Below, piece by piece: positions 1 through 5,347 of a stretch of DNA of 10,734 nucleotides. The first letter of the stretch is position 1. The number at the start of each line of letters is the position of its first letter. This stretch comes from JAJRZX01 sp964407495 (GTDB lineage Bacteria; Desulfobacterota; GWC2-55-46; JADFVP01), in contig CAYOVP010000064.1 in NCBI GenBank assembly GCA_964407495.1, forward strand, positions 1-10,734, given 5' to 3'. Below the pieces are notes generated by a model that saw only the letters and a list, made by a program, of their open reading frames with translations, did no database searches and was not told the origin of the DNA. A program made the position numbers and the translations under genes.

Positions 1-48
1 CCCACGGGATTTTGAGTCCCGCGCGTCTACCAGTTTCACCACTCCGGC
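1..48 (-). tRNA. tRNA-Leu (anticodon CAA), 5' part only, cut by the window edge
   Basis: Read on the minus strand, the gene starts at position 48 with acceptor strand GCCGGAG. A D-arm follows, then an anticodon stem-loop with stem GGGA/TCCC around loop CTCAAAA, which places anticodon CAA (Leu, UUG codons) in the middle. The variable arm, T-arm and 3' acceptor strand lie outside the window. The wide D-loop and the G-rich start of the variable region fit a class II tRNA. A second, complete tRNA-Leu lies at 7186-7268 on the other strand. Confidence 0.9.
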
Positions 49-83
49 GTTTTTGTTTGGTAAGGATCGTTCGGCTTACCCTG

Positions 84-111
84 ATTATACTGAAATCCCG
101 CGCTCTTTCAA
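84..111 (-). promoter_or_regulatory. Sigma-70-type promoter for the minus-strand tRNA-Leu
   Basis: On the minus strand there is a -35 TTGAAA (positions 111-106) and a perfect -10 TATAAT (89-84) with a 16-bp spacer. The predicted start near 77 is about 30 nt before the tRNA 5' end. A small perfect inverted repeat (GGTAAG at 59-64, CTTACC at 75-80) lies at the start site and could form a 5' hairpin in the precursor. It is divergent from the kdsB promoter. Confidence 0.6.
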
Positions 112-204
112 AGAAAAGATTGCCCTTTCCCTGGCCCGCTGGCGGCCATCAGGCAAGTATTCTTCCTCTTCCTTCATTATTATATATATCCGCCCCTCTA
201 TGTG

Positions 205-234
205 TTGACAGAAAAGCGGGCTTTGGGATATATT
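205..234 (+). promoter_or_regulatory. Sigma-70-type promoter for kdsB
   Basis: A perfect -35 TTGACA (205-210) is followed after 18 bp by -10 TATATT (229-234). ATATAT at 228-233 gives a 17-bp spacer as an alternative. The predicted start is near 240-242, only about 1-3 nt before the kdsB ATG at 243, and no Shine-Dalgarno precedes that ATG, so the mRNA from this promoter would be essentially leaderless. A T/A-rich stretch at 170-189 could hold a second, weaker upstream promoter, but I cannot define it. Confidence 0.6.
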
Positions 235-242
235 GAACCATC

Positions 243-989
243 ATGAAAGTGGCGGCTATTATCCCGGCAAGGTACGCCTCGACGCGTCTTCCGGGTAAAC
301 CCCTTGCCGAGATTCAGGGCAAAACCCTGGTGGAACGGGTATACGAGAGGGCGCGCGAGTGTGCTCTTGTGGACAGCATCACCGTCGCCACGGATGACGA
401 GAGGATCTACCGGGCGGTAGAGGCCTTTGGGGGCAGGGCAGTGATGACTTCTGCCTCTCACCGCTCTGGCGCGGACCGCGTGGCCGAGGCCGCGGCCCTG
501 GCGACAAAGGCGGATATTATAGTAAATATTCAGGGAGACGAGCCCCTCATCTCGCCAGAGGCCGTGGACAGCGCCATAAGGCCGCTCCTCGATGACGACT
601 CAGTGGATGTATGCACGCTCAAGACGGCCATTAGGGACGAGGCCGAGTTTCTCGACCCGCACGCCGTAAAGGTGGTGACAGACTCCCGGGGGAGGGCCCT
701 TTATTTTTCGCGCAGCCCCATACCCTACGCGTCCGTGCCATTCGGCGAGAGAAAGACGCCGCCCTTTAAGCACATTGGCCTCTACGTATACAGGCGCGGG
801 TTTTTAATGGATTTTACGGCCCTGCCCCACAGCCCGCTCGAGGAGGCCGAGTCCCTTGAGCAACTCCGGGCGCTTGAGCACGGCCATATTATAAAGGTAG
901 TGGAGACAGACTATAACCCCGTTTCCGTGGACACGCCCGAAGACCTCGAACGCGTAAGGGCGATATTTGCAGGGCGGGAGGGGGCCTGA
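243..989 (+). CDS. kdsB: 3-deoxy-manno-octulosonate cytidylyltransferase (CMP-KDO synthetase)
   Basis: KdsB activates KDO: CTP + KDO gives CMP-KDO + diphosphate, the donor for the KDO transferase that builds the lipopolysaccharide inner core. It is cytosolic. The protein is 248 aa, the usual family length. The N-terminal nucleotide-binding motif IIPARYASTRLPGKPL spans residues 6-21, QGDEP is at 97-101 (Asp99 expected to bind metal), YFSRSPIPY at 154-162, and HIGLYVYRR at 177-185. The start is fixed by the canonical MKVAAIIPAR opening; no Shine-Dalgarno is visible and the promoter -10 ends 8 nt upstream, so translation is probably from a leaderless message. pyrG, which makes the CTP substrate, is next downstream after 123 bp containing two hairpins. 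Function is assigned from family motifs and context; the leaderless start is inference. Confidence 0.96.
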   Translation: MKVAAIIPARYASTRLPGKPLAEIQGKTLVERVYERARECALVDSITVATDDERIYRAVEAFGGRAVMTSASHRSGADRVAEAAALATKADIIVNIQGDEPLISPEAVDSAIRPLLDDDSVDVCTLKTAIRDEAEFLDPHAVKVVTDSRGRALYFSRSPIPYASVPFGERKTPPFKHIGLYVYRRGFLMDFTALPHSPLEEAESLEQLRALEHGHIIKVVETDYNPVSVDTPEDLERVRAIFAGREGA

Positions 990-999
990 TGGGGTTTTT

Positions 1000-1021
1000 C
1001 CAGGGCCCGCAGGGCCGCTGG
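1000..1021 (+). repeat. GC-rich hairpin just after kdsB
   Basis: CCAG-GGCCC (1000-1008) pairs with GGGCC-CTGG (1012-1021) around loop GCA, with one bulged G at 1017. It starts 11 nt after the kdsB stop. The following sequence (cactggttttcttt) is T-rich but not an immediate T-tract, so it may act as an mRNA 3'-end stabiliser or weak terminator rather than a textbook terminator. Confidence 0.45.
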
Positions 1022-1037
1022 CACTGGTTTTCTTTGT

Positions 1038-1079
1038 CTTACTTTCTTTTTTCCAAGAGAAAGTAAGGTCTTTTTATTA
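1038..1079 (+). terminator. Hairpin with T-rich tail between kdsB and pyrG (terminator-like or dispersed palindrome)
   Basis: CTTACTTTCT (1038-1047) is the exact reverse complement of AGAAAGTAAG (1058-1067). The stem extends inward to 13 bp with one G-T wobble and a TTCC loop at 1051-1054. Eight T's in the next dozen bases (gtctttttatta) give an intrinsic-terminator look. The core resembles a palindrome of the TTACTTTCTTTT...AAAGAAAGTAA type that I recall from many bacterial genomes, so it may instead be a dispersed repeat. If it terminates, pyrG would need its own promoter, and I see none convincing in 1068-1112. Confidence 0.5.
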
Positions 1080-1112
1080 TTATTTCTTGCCTTAGACGTG
1101 GGAGCGGAGGCC

Positions 1113-2846
1113 ATGAGCGCGATTGATAGGGAGATAAAGACAAAGTTCATATTCGTCACAGGCGGCGTGGTCTCTTCGCTCGGCAAAGGCCTCGCAAGCG
1201 CCTCCATAGGGGCGCTCCTCGAGGCACGGGGCCTTACAATCACCATTCAGAAACTCGACCCTTACATAAACGTGGACCCAGGCACCATGAGCCCCTTTCA
1301 ACACGGCGAGGTCTTCGTCACTGATGACGGTGCCGAGACAGACCTCGACCTCGGTCATTACGAGCGTTTCACCAATGCGCGCCTTACGAAGAAGAACAAC
1401 TTCACCACAGGCCAGGTCTATGACTCCATCATCACAAAAGAGCGCAGGGGCGACTACCTCGGCAAGACCGTTCAGGTCATCCCCCATGTGACGGACGAGA
1501 TAAAGTCCAAGATACTCGTACTTGCCGACAGCGTGGACGTTGCCATCGTGGAGATAGGCGGCACAGTGGGCGATATAGAGAGCCTGCCCTTTCTCGAGGC
1601 CATAAGGCAACTCAAGTTCGACCTCGGAAAGGAGAATGTTCTGTATGTTCACCTCACGCTCCTTCCTTATATAGCCACTGCAGGGGAGATAAAGACCAAG
1701 CCCACTCAACACAGCGTGAACAAACTCCGCGAGATAGGCATACAGCCCGACATACTTCTCTGCCGCTCGGACCGCCCCATTACGAGCGAGATGAAGGACA
1801 AGATAGCGCTCTTCTGCAACGTGGAGAAGAACGCCGTCATATCCGCCGAGGACGTGGGGTGCATATACGAGGTTCCTCTCGTCTTTCACCGCGAGGGCCT
1901 CGATGCGCTCATACTCAAGGACCTCAATATCTGGACGCGGGCTCCGCGGCTCGATGCCTGGGAGAAGATAGTCAGGAAGATATACAAACCCCGCGCCGAG
2001 GTGACCATTGGCATCGTGGGCAAATACGTGGACCTTCAGGACTCGTACAAGAGCCTTCACCAGGCCCTCATACACGGGGGCATAGCGAGCAACTGCCGCG
2101 TGAACCTCCAGTACATAGACGCCGAGGACGTGGAGAAGAAAGGTCCTGCCGCTTTTCTGCGCGATGTTGACGGCCTCCTTGTGCCAGGCGGCTTTGGCAC
2201 GCGCGGCATAGAGGGCATGATCTCGGCCATACGGTATGCCCGCGAAAAGGGCATGCCCTTTTTCGGCATCTGCCTTGGCATGCAGGTGGCGGTCATAGAA
2301 CTGGCCAGGGACCTTGCCGGGCTCAAGAAGGCCAACTCCGCGGAGTTTGACGAGGACACGCCCGACCCCGTGGTGCACATTATGGCGGGCCAGAAGGGCA
2401 TCTGCGCAAAGGGCGGCACAATGAGGCTCGGTGCCTACCCATGCGTCCTCAAGAAGGGCACAAAGGCCTACTCTGTATATGGCTCGGTAGAGATCTCCGA
2501 GAGGCACCGCCACCGCTACGAGTTCAACAACGCCTACCGCGAGGTCCTCGAGGCCGAGGGCGTGGAGTTCAGCGGCCTCTCTCCAGACGGCCACCTCGTG
2601 GAGATAATGGAACTCAAGGGACACCCCTGGTTCGTGGCCTGCCAGTTCCACCCGGAGTTCAAGTGCAGGCCTCTCAAGCCCCATCCGCTCTTTAGAGGTT
2701 TCATAAAGACCGTTCTCTCCCTGAAGCGCGCCGGGGAAAAGGCCAAAAAAGGGAAAAGGGCCAGAAAGGGCGCCTCAACCCGAAAGAAGGCCGGCAGAAT
2801 GCTTTCTACGAGAAAACGCGCCAGAGGCGCGGCTACCTCTACATGA
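1113..2846 (+). CDS. pyrG: CTP synthase (glutamine-hydrolysing)
   Basis: PyrG converts UTP + ATP + glutamine to CTP, the last step of pyrimidine nucleotide synthesis, and here supplies CTP to KdsB. The predicted protein is 577 aa. The N-terminal synthetase domain opens with KFIFVTGGVVSSLGKG (11-26) and carries the conserved QKLDPYINVDPGTMSPFQHGEVFV stretch from about residue 46. The C-terminal class I glutamine amidotransferase domain runs from about 295 to 535 with nucleophile Cys387 (GICLG) and His513/Glu515 (FHPEF). I chose ATG 1113, with GGGAG at 1100-1104 eight nt upstream, over an in-frame GTG at 1098. Residues 538-577 form a basic Lys/Arg-rich tail beyond the usual end; E. coli PyrG is 545 aa. 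kdsA follows after 12 bp, so the two are probably co-transcribed. Confidence 0.97.
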   Translation: MSAIDREIKTKFIFVTGGVVSSLGKGLASASIGALLEARGLTITIQKLDPYINVDPGTMSPFQHGEVFVTDDGAETDLDLGHYERFTNARLTKKNNFTTGQVYDSIITKERRGDYLGKTVQVIPHVTDEIKSKILVLADSVDVAIVEIGGTVGDIESLPFLEAIRQLKFDLGKENVLYVHLTLLPYIATAGEIKTKPTQHSVNKLREIGIQPDILLCRSDRPITSEMKDKIALFCNVEKNAVISAEDVGCIYEVPLVFHREGLDALILKDLNIWTRAPRLDAWEKIVRKIYKPRAEVTIGIVGKYVDLQDSYKSLHQALIHGGIASNCRVNLQYIDAEDVEKKGPAAFLRDVDGLLVPGGFGTRGIEGMISAIRYAREKGMPFFGICLGMQVAVIELARDLAGLKKANSAEFDEDTPDPVVHIMAGQKGICAKGGTMRLGAYPCVLKKGTKAYSVYGSVEISERHRHRYEFNNAYREVLEAEGVEFSGLSPDGHLVEIMELKGHPWFVACQFHPEFKCRPLKPHPLFRGFIKTVLSLKRAGEKAKKGKRARKGASTRKKAGRMLSTRKRARGAATST

Positions 2847-2858
2847 GGGGGGCCCATC

Positions 2859-3710
2859 ATGACAAAAGAGAAGACCCTTGAGAGTATCTTTCCGCCTTCT
2901 GGCAAGCGGGGTTCCCTCTTCTTCATGCTCGGCCCCTGCGTCATCGAGTCCGAGGAGACGACGCTCCAGACCCTGGAAGGCCTGCTGAAGATTACAGGCG
3001 ACCTCGGTGTGCCCTTTGTCTTCAAGTCTTCCTATGACAAGGCAAACAGGACTTCCCTCGAGTCGTACCGCGGCCCTGGCCTCAAGGAAGGCCTCAAGGT
3101 CCTCTCTGCCGTAGCAAAGGCCTTTCCAGAGGTGCCCATTGTAACTGACGTACACTGCCGCACCGAAGTGGGCCCAGTGGCCGAGGTGGTGGATATCCTG
3201 CAGATACCGGCATTTCTCTCGCGCCAGACTACGCTCATAGTAGAGGCCGCACTCACGGGCCTTCCGGTAAACATAAAGAAGGGCCAGTTCATGGCCCCAG
3301 GAGACATGCGCCACTCTCTGGACAAGGCCCTGGGCGCAGGCGCCGACAGGGTGATGATAACCGAGCGGGGGGTGAGTTTCGGGTACAACAACCTCGTCGT
3401 GGACTTTCGCGCCTTTCCGCTCCTCAAGTCCATGGGGTGCCCTGTGGTATTCGACGCAACGCACAGCGTGCAGACCCCGGGCGGGCTCGGCGGGGCCTCG
3501 GGGGGGGACAGGAAAATGGCAAGATACCTTGCCAGGGCCGCCGCGGCCTGCGGTGTGGACGGGTTTTTCATGGAGGTCCACCCAGACCCGGACAACGCCC
3601 TCTGCGACGGGCCCAACTCACTGGCCCTCGCAGACGTTAAAGAAGTCCTCACGGAAATCATGGCCATAGACAGGACGGTACGGGAACTGGCCGAGAGAAA
3701 AGAAGGATAG
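2859..3710 (+). CDS. kdsA: 3-deoxy-8-phosphooctulonate synthase (KDO-8-phosphate synthase), metal-dependent type
   Basis: KdsA condenses phosphoenolpyruvate with D-arabinose-5-phosphate to give KDO-8-phosphate, the first committed KDO step. The 283-aa length is typical for the family. Visible motifs are GPCVIE (25-30), KSSYDKANRTS (56-66), TDVH (96-99), NIKKGQF (138-144), FGYNN (174-178) and FDATHSVQTPGG (198-209). Cys27 in GPCVIE marks the metal-dependent class; the metal-independent enzymes such as E. coli KdsA have Asn at this place. The other expected metal ligands are present: His202, Glu239 (MEVHPDP) and Asp250. ATG 2859 is preceded by AGGGGGG at 2846-2852, overlapping the pyrG stop. 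An uninterrupted run of eight G's at 3500-3507 encodes part of the GGASGGD loop. Its substrate is made by the downstream kdsD product. Confidence 0.96.
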   Translation: MTKEKTLESIFPPSGKRGSLFFMLGPCVIESEETTLQTLEGLLKITGDLGVPFVFKSSYDKANRTSLESYRGPGLKEGLKVLSAVAKAFPEVPIVTDVHCRTEVGPVAEVVDILQIPAFLSRQTTLIVEAALTGLPVNIKKGQFMAPGDMRHSLDKALGAGADRVMITERGVSFGYNNLVVDFRAFPLLKSMGCPVVFDATHSVQTPGGLGGASGGDRKMARYLARAAAACGVDGFFMEVHPDPDNALCDGPNSLALADVKEVLTEIMAIDRTVRELAERKEG

Positions 3711-3730
3711 ATAGGACGGAGAGAAGGAAA

Positions 3731-3827
3731 AGAAGGTAGGGCTCTGCGCCCACCATGAGAGAGATTCGCAGGATAGGCACTGCCCACGGGAAAAGACCGT
3801 TACAAAGGAGAAAGAAGGGGGCTCTGC
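3731..3827 (+). repeat. Short direct repeat pair in the kdsA-kdsD intergenic region
   Basis: AGAAGGtaGGGCTCTGC at 3731-3747 recurs at 3813-3827 as AGAAGGGGGCTCTGC, identical except for the missing TA. The first copy forms a small hairpin (GGGC 3739-3742 with GCCC 3748-3751). The second forms the 5' arm of the larger alternative structure before kdsD. The repeats could be copies of a dispersed palindromic unit or part of one regulatory leader. Confidence 0.5.
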
Positions 3828-3838
3828 CTGCATATTAA
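3755..3838 (+). CDS. Possible 27-residue leader peptide upstream of kdsD (speculative)
   Basis: An ATG at 3755 opens a 27-codon frame ending in TAA at 3836-3838. The peptide is basic, with nine Lys/Arg residues, including RRKK near its end. No good Shine-Dalgarno lies at normal spacing: the nearest G-runs are at 3739-3741 and 3735-3736, separated from the ATG by a small hairpin. The frame runs through the first strand (3811-3823) of the alternative hairpins and stops three bases before the second strand, as would be expected for translation-coupled attenuation. It could equally be a chance frame. I do not recognise the peptide and would not call it a gene without comparative support. Confidence 0.2.
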   Translation: MREIRRIGTAHGKRPLQRRKKGALPAY

Positions 3839-3873
3839 AAGCCCCCCCTTTCTTTTAAAAAAGAAGGGGGGGC
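3811..3873 (+). promoter_or_regulatory. Attenuator-like pair of mutually exclusive hairpins before kdsD
   Basis: Three segments compete. Segment 1 (GGGGGCT, 3817-3823) pairs with segment 2 (AGCCCCC, 3840-3846), and this 7-bp hairpin is followed by CC and TTTCTTTT, a terminator-like tail. Segment 2 (GCCCCCCCTT, 3841-3850) also pairs perfectly over 10 bp with segment 3 (AAGGGGGGGC, 3864-3873), a form without a T-tract that would act as an antiterminator. The kdsD Shine-Dalgarno begins about 36 nt further on. The base complementarity is seen directly; regulation is inference. The element may alternatively be a dispersed palindrome. Confidence 0.4.
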
Positions 3874-3922
3874 AAAGAAAACCAATATTCCGCCGGCCCT
3901 GGTGGCCTGGGGAAGAACCCCG

Positions 3923-4930
3923 ATGAAGAGCGAGATGATAAAAGAAAAAGAGGCAAGAGTTGAGAAGACTCAAGACGATGTGCTCGATGCCGCGCGGCGG
4001 GTACTTGAAATAGAGTCCGAGGCAGTAAGGGCCCTTGGGGCCCGCCTCGATGAGTCTTTTAACAGGGCCGTGGAGATGATCCTTGATACAAAGGGCAAGG
4101 TCGTTGTCTGCGGAATGGGCAAGAGCGGAATAATCTGCCAGAAGATAGCCTCTACCCTGGCCTCCACAGGCACATCGGCCTTCTTTCTTCACCCTGCCGA
4201 GGGAGTGCACGGAGACCTTGGTGTGCTCATGAAGAACGATATCCTAATAGCAGTGTCCAACTCCGGTGAGACAGAGGAACTCTTAAGGATCATCCCCATT
4301 ATAAAACGCCTTGGTATAAAGATGATAGCCATGACCGGCAGGACAGGCTCCTCGCTTGCAAGGTTTGCCGATGTCGTGCTGGACGTGGGCGTCTCAAAGG
4401 AGGCCTGCCCCCTTGGGCTCTCTCCAACGGCTTCTACTACTGCCACCCTTGCCATGGGCGACGCCCTTGCAGTGGCGCTCCTCGAGGGCCGGGGCTTTGG
4501 CGCCGAAGACTTCGCCCGCCTTCATCCCGCCGGAAGCCTTGGCAGAAGGTTCATGCGCGTAGAGGACTTCATGCACACCGGCAAGGAGGTGCCACGCGTT
4601 GGGAGCGGCGCCCTCATGAAAGAGGCGGTCATGGAGATGACGGCTAAGAGACTGGGCATAACGGGCGTCTTCAGCGGCCATGACCTTGTGGGCGTCATAA
4701 CAGACGGTGACCTCAGGCGGGGCCTCGAGAGAATACCCCACCTCCTGGAGAAGAGGGCAGGGGAAATCATGACCCCAAGCCCGGTGACCATAAGGGGAGG
4801 GGCCCTCCTCGAGGAGGCCCTCGATGTCATGGAGCGTCGCTCCATCACGGCCCTCTTCGTAAAGGACGATAATGACCAGGTCGTTGGTCTCATACACCTG
4901 CACGACCTTATAAAGGCAGGCGTCATATAG
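3923..4930 (+). CDS. kdsD: D-arabinose 5-phosphate isomerase (SIS domain plus tandem CBS)
   Basis: KdsD (KpsF family) converts ribulose-5-phosphate to arabinose-5-phosphate, the substrate of KdsA. The protein is 335 aa. The N-terminal SIS sugar-isomerase domain (about 45-185) has CGMGKSG (63-69), HGDLG (96-100), SNSGETEE (112-119) and the CPLGLSPTASTT signature (162-173), followed by LHPAGSLGRR (200-209). Two CBS repeats fill about 212-335, with GVITDGDLRR at 257-266 and GLIHLHDLI at 322-330. I prefer ATG 3923, with GGGGA at 3909-3913 nine nt upstream, to the in-frame GTG at 3902; ATG 3935 is a weaker option. It is separated from kdsA by 212 bp containing attenuator-like hairpins, so it may be regulated apart from pyrG-kdsA. 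kdsC, a frequent neighbour, is absent downstream. A KpsF-type paralogue for capsule synthesis cannot be excluded from sequence alone. Confidence 0.94.
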   Translation: MKSEMIKEKEARVEKTQDDVLDAARRVLEIESEAVRALGARLDESFNRAVEMILDTKGKVVVCGMGKSGIICQKIASTLASTGTSAFFLHPAEGVHGDLGVLMKNDILIAVSNSGETEELLRIIPIIKRLGIKMIAMTGRTGSSLARFADVVLDVGVSKEACPLGLSPTASTTATLAMGDALAVALLEGRGFGAEDFARLHPAGSLGRRFMRVEDFMHTGKEVPRVGSGALMKEAVMEMTAKRLGITGVFSGHDLVGVITDGDLRRGLERIPHLLEKRAGEIMTPSPVTIRGGALLEEALDVMERRSITALFVKDDNDQVVGLIHLHDLIKAGVI

Positions 4931-5158
4931 GGGCCTTTCTCTCTGTGTATTGGTCTGGCCCTAAGGGGCTTTGTCATGCGCATGGGTTGGACGGGTTGCC
5001 TGGGGCGCTCTCTTGATGTGGTATCTGCGGCCCTTCGAGCGCCTGCATTTGGTCCGCAGATTCTTCACCTTCAGAGACACCTCAAGTCGCAGAGCAGGGA
5101 TGACTCCTCCTGCTGAGGCTCGTGGAGCAGAAAAAAATAAAAAAAAACACTAAAAGGC
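4931..5158 (+). other. Gene-free stretch after kdsD with inverted repeats; no convincing ORF
   Basis: The only open frame of note (4971-5153, 60 codons) has no ribosome-binding site, no recognisable domain, and ends in a Lys/Asn run encoded by the A-tract of the next promoter, so I do not call it. Visible elements are a weak GCCC/GGGC hairpin followed by TTTG (4959-4973), a perfect 10-bp palindrome CATGCGCATG (4975-4984), the pseudoknot-compatible repeats at 5004-5061, and AGCAGG/CCTGCT (5093-5098 with 5109-5114). The stretch may be the kdsD 3' untranslated region or hold a non-coding RNA. Confidence 0.5.
5004..5061 (+). ncRNA. Two interlocked perfect inverted repeats, compatible with an H-type RNA pseudoknot
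   Basis: GGCGCTC (5004-5010) pairs with GAGCGCC (5037-5043), 7 bp, and ATCTGCGG (5023-5030) pairs with CCGCAGAT (5054-5061), 8 bp. The order A-B-A'-B' is that of an H-type pseudoknot, with connecting segments of 12, 6 and 10 nt. Pairing is exact in both stems. I know no family that matches it, and a remnant of a mobile-element end is another possibility. Confidence 0.35.
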
Positions 5159-5187
5159 TTGACAGGCCTGCCAATGTTGTGTATAAC
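5131..5187 (+). promoter_or_regulatory. Strong sigma-70-type promoter with UP-like A-tract, driving the porin
   Basis: A perfect -35 TTGACA (5159-5164) and -10 TATAAC (5182-5187) are separated by the ideal 17 bp. The 20 bp at 5131-5150 are almost pure A, positioned like an UP element for the RNA polymerase alpha subunit. The predicted start is near 5194, giving a leader of about 330 nt before the porin ATG. The -10 lies within GTGTATAAC (5179-5187), which recurs as GTGTACAAC at 5200-5208, exactly 21 bp (two helical turns) downstream, a possible operator pair. Confidence 0.75.
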
Positions 5188-5240
5188 AAATCAACTTTAG
5201 TGTACAACCACCTAAAAAACGTAAGTCGTTCCTCTTGGAT

Positions 5241-5266
5241 TTGACTTCCCACTGAAAGGACGTCAA
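5241..5266 (+). repeat. Hairpin in the 5' part of the porin leader
   Basis: TTGACTTCC (5241-5249) pairs with GGACGTCAA (5258-5266) with one internal T/C mismatch and an 8-nt loop. It is about 50 nt into the predicted leader. There is no T-tract, so it is not a terminator. Confidence 0.4.
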
Positions 5267-5347
5267 GTGCAGGGCTGTCTGTATAAAGGCCAATTCAAGG
5301 TGGGTTTTTCATGAACAGTTCTTAGTCCTTAACAGCAGAATCGGCAG

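Noticed and set aside
12..236. 74-codon + strand frame at the left edge
   Set aside because: It overlaps the minus-strand tRNA and both divergent promoters, and the product has no recognisable features.
1019..1033. Possible sigma-54 promoter (TGGCAC) before pyrG
   Set aside because: The -12 GC element is missing at the required spacing; TGGCAC belongs to the end of the hairpin at 1000-1021.
1092..2684. Long open frame on the minus strand opposite pyrG
   Set aside because: It mirrors the codon structure of pyrG, whose motifs are complete on the + strand; the minus-strand product has no recognisable domain, biased composition and no ribosome-binding context.
4971..5153. 60-codon frame after kdsD
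   Set aside because: No Shine-Dalgarno; it crosses inverted repeats and its Lys-rich end is encoded by the promoter A-tract.
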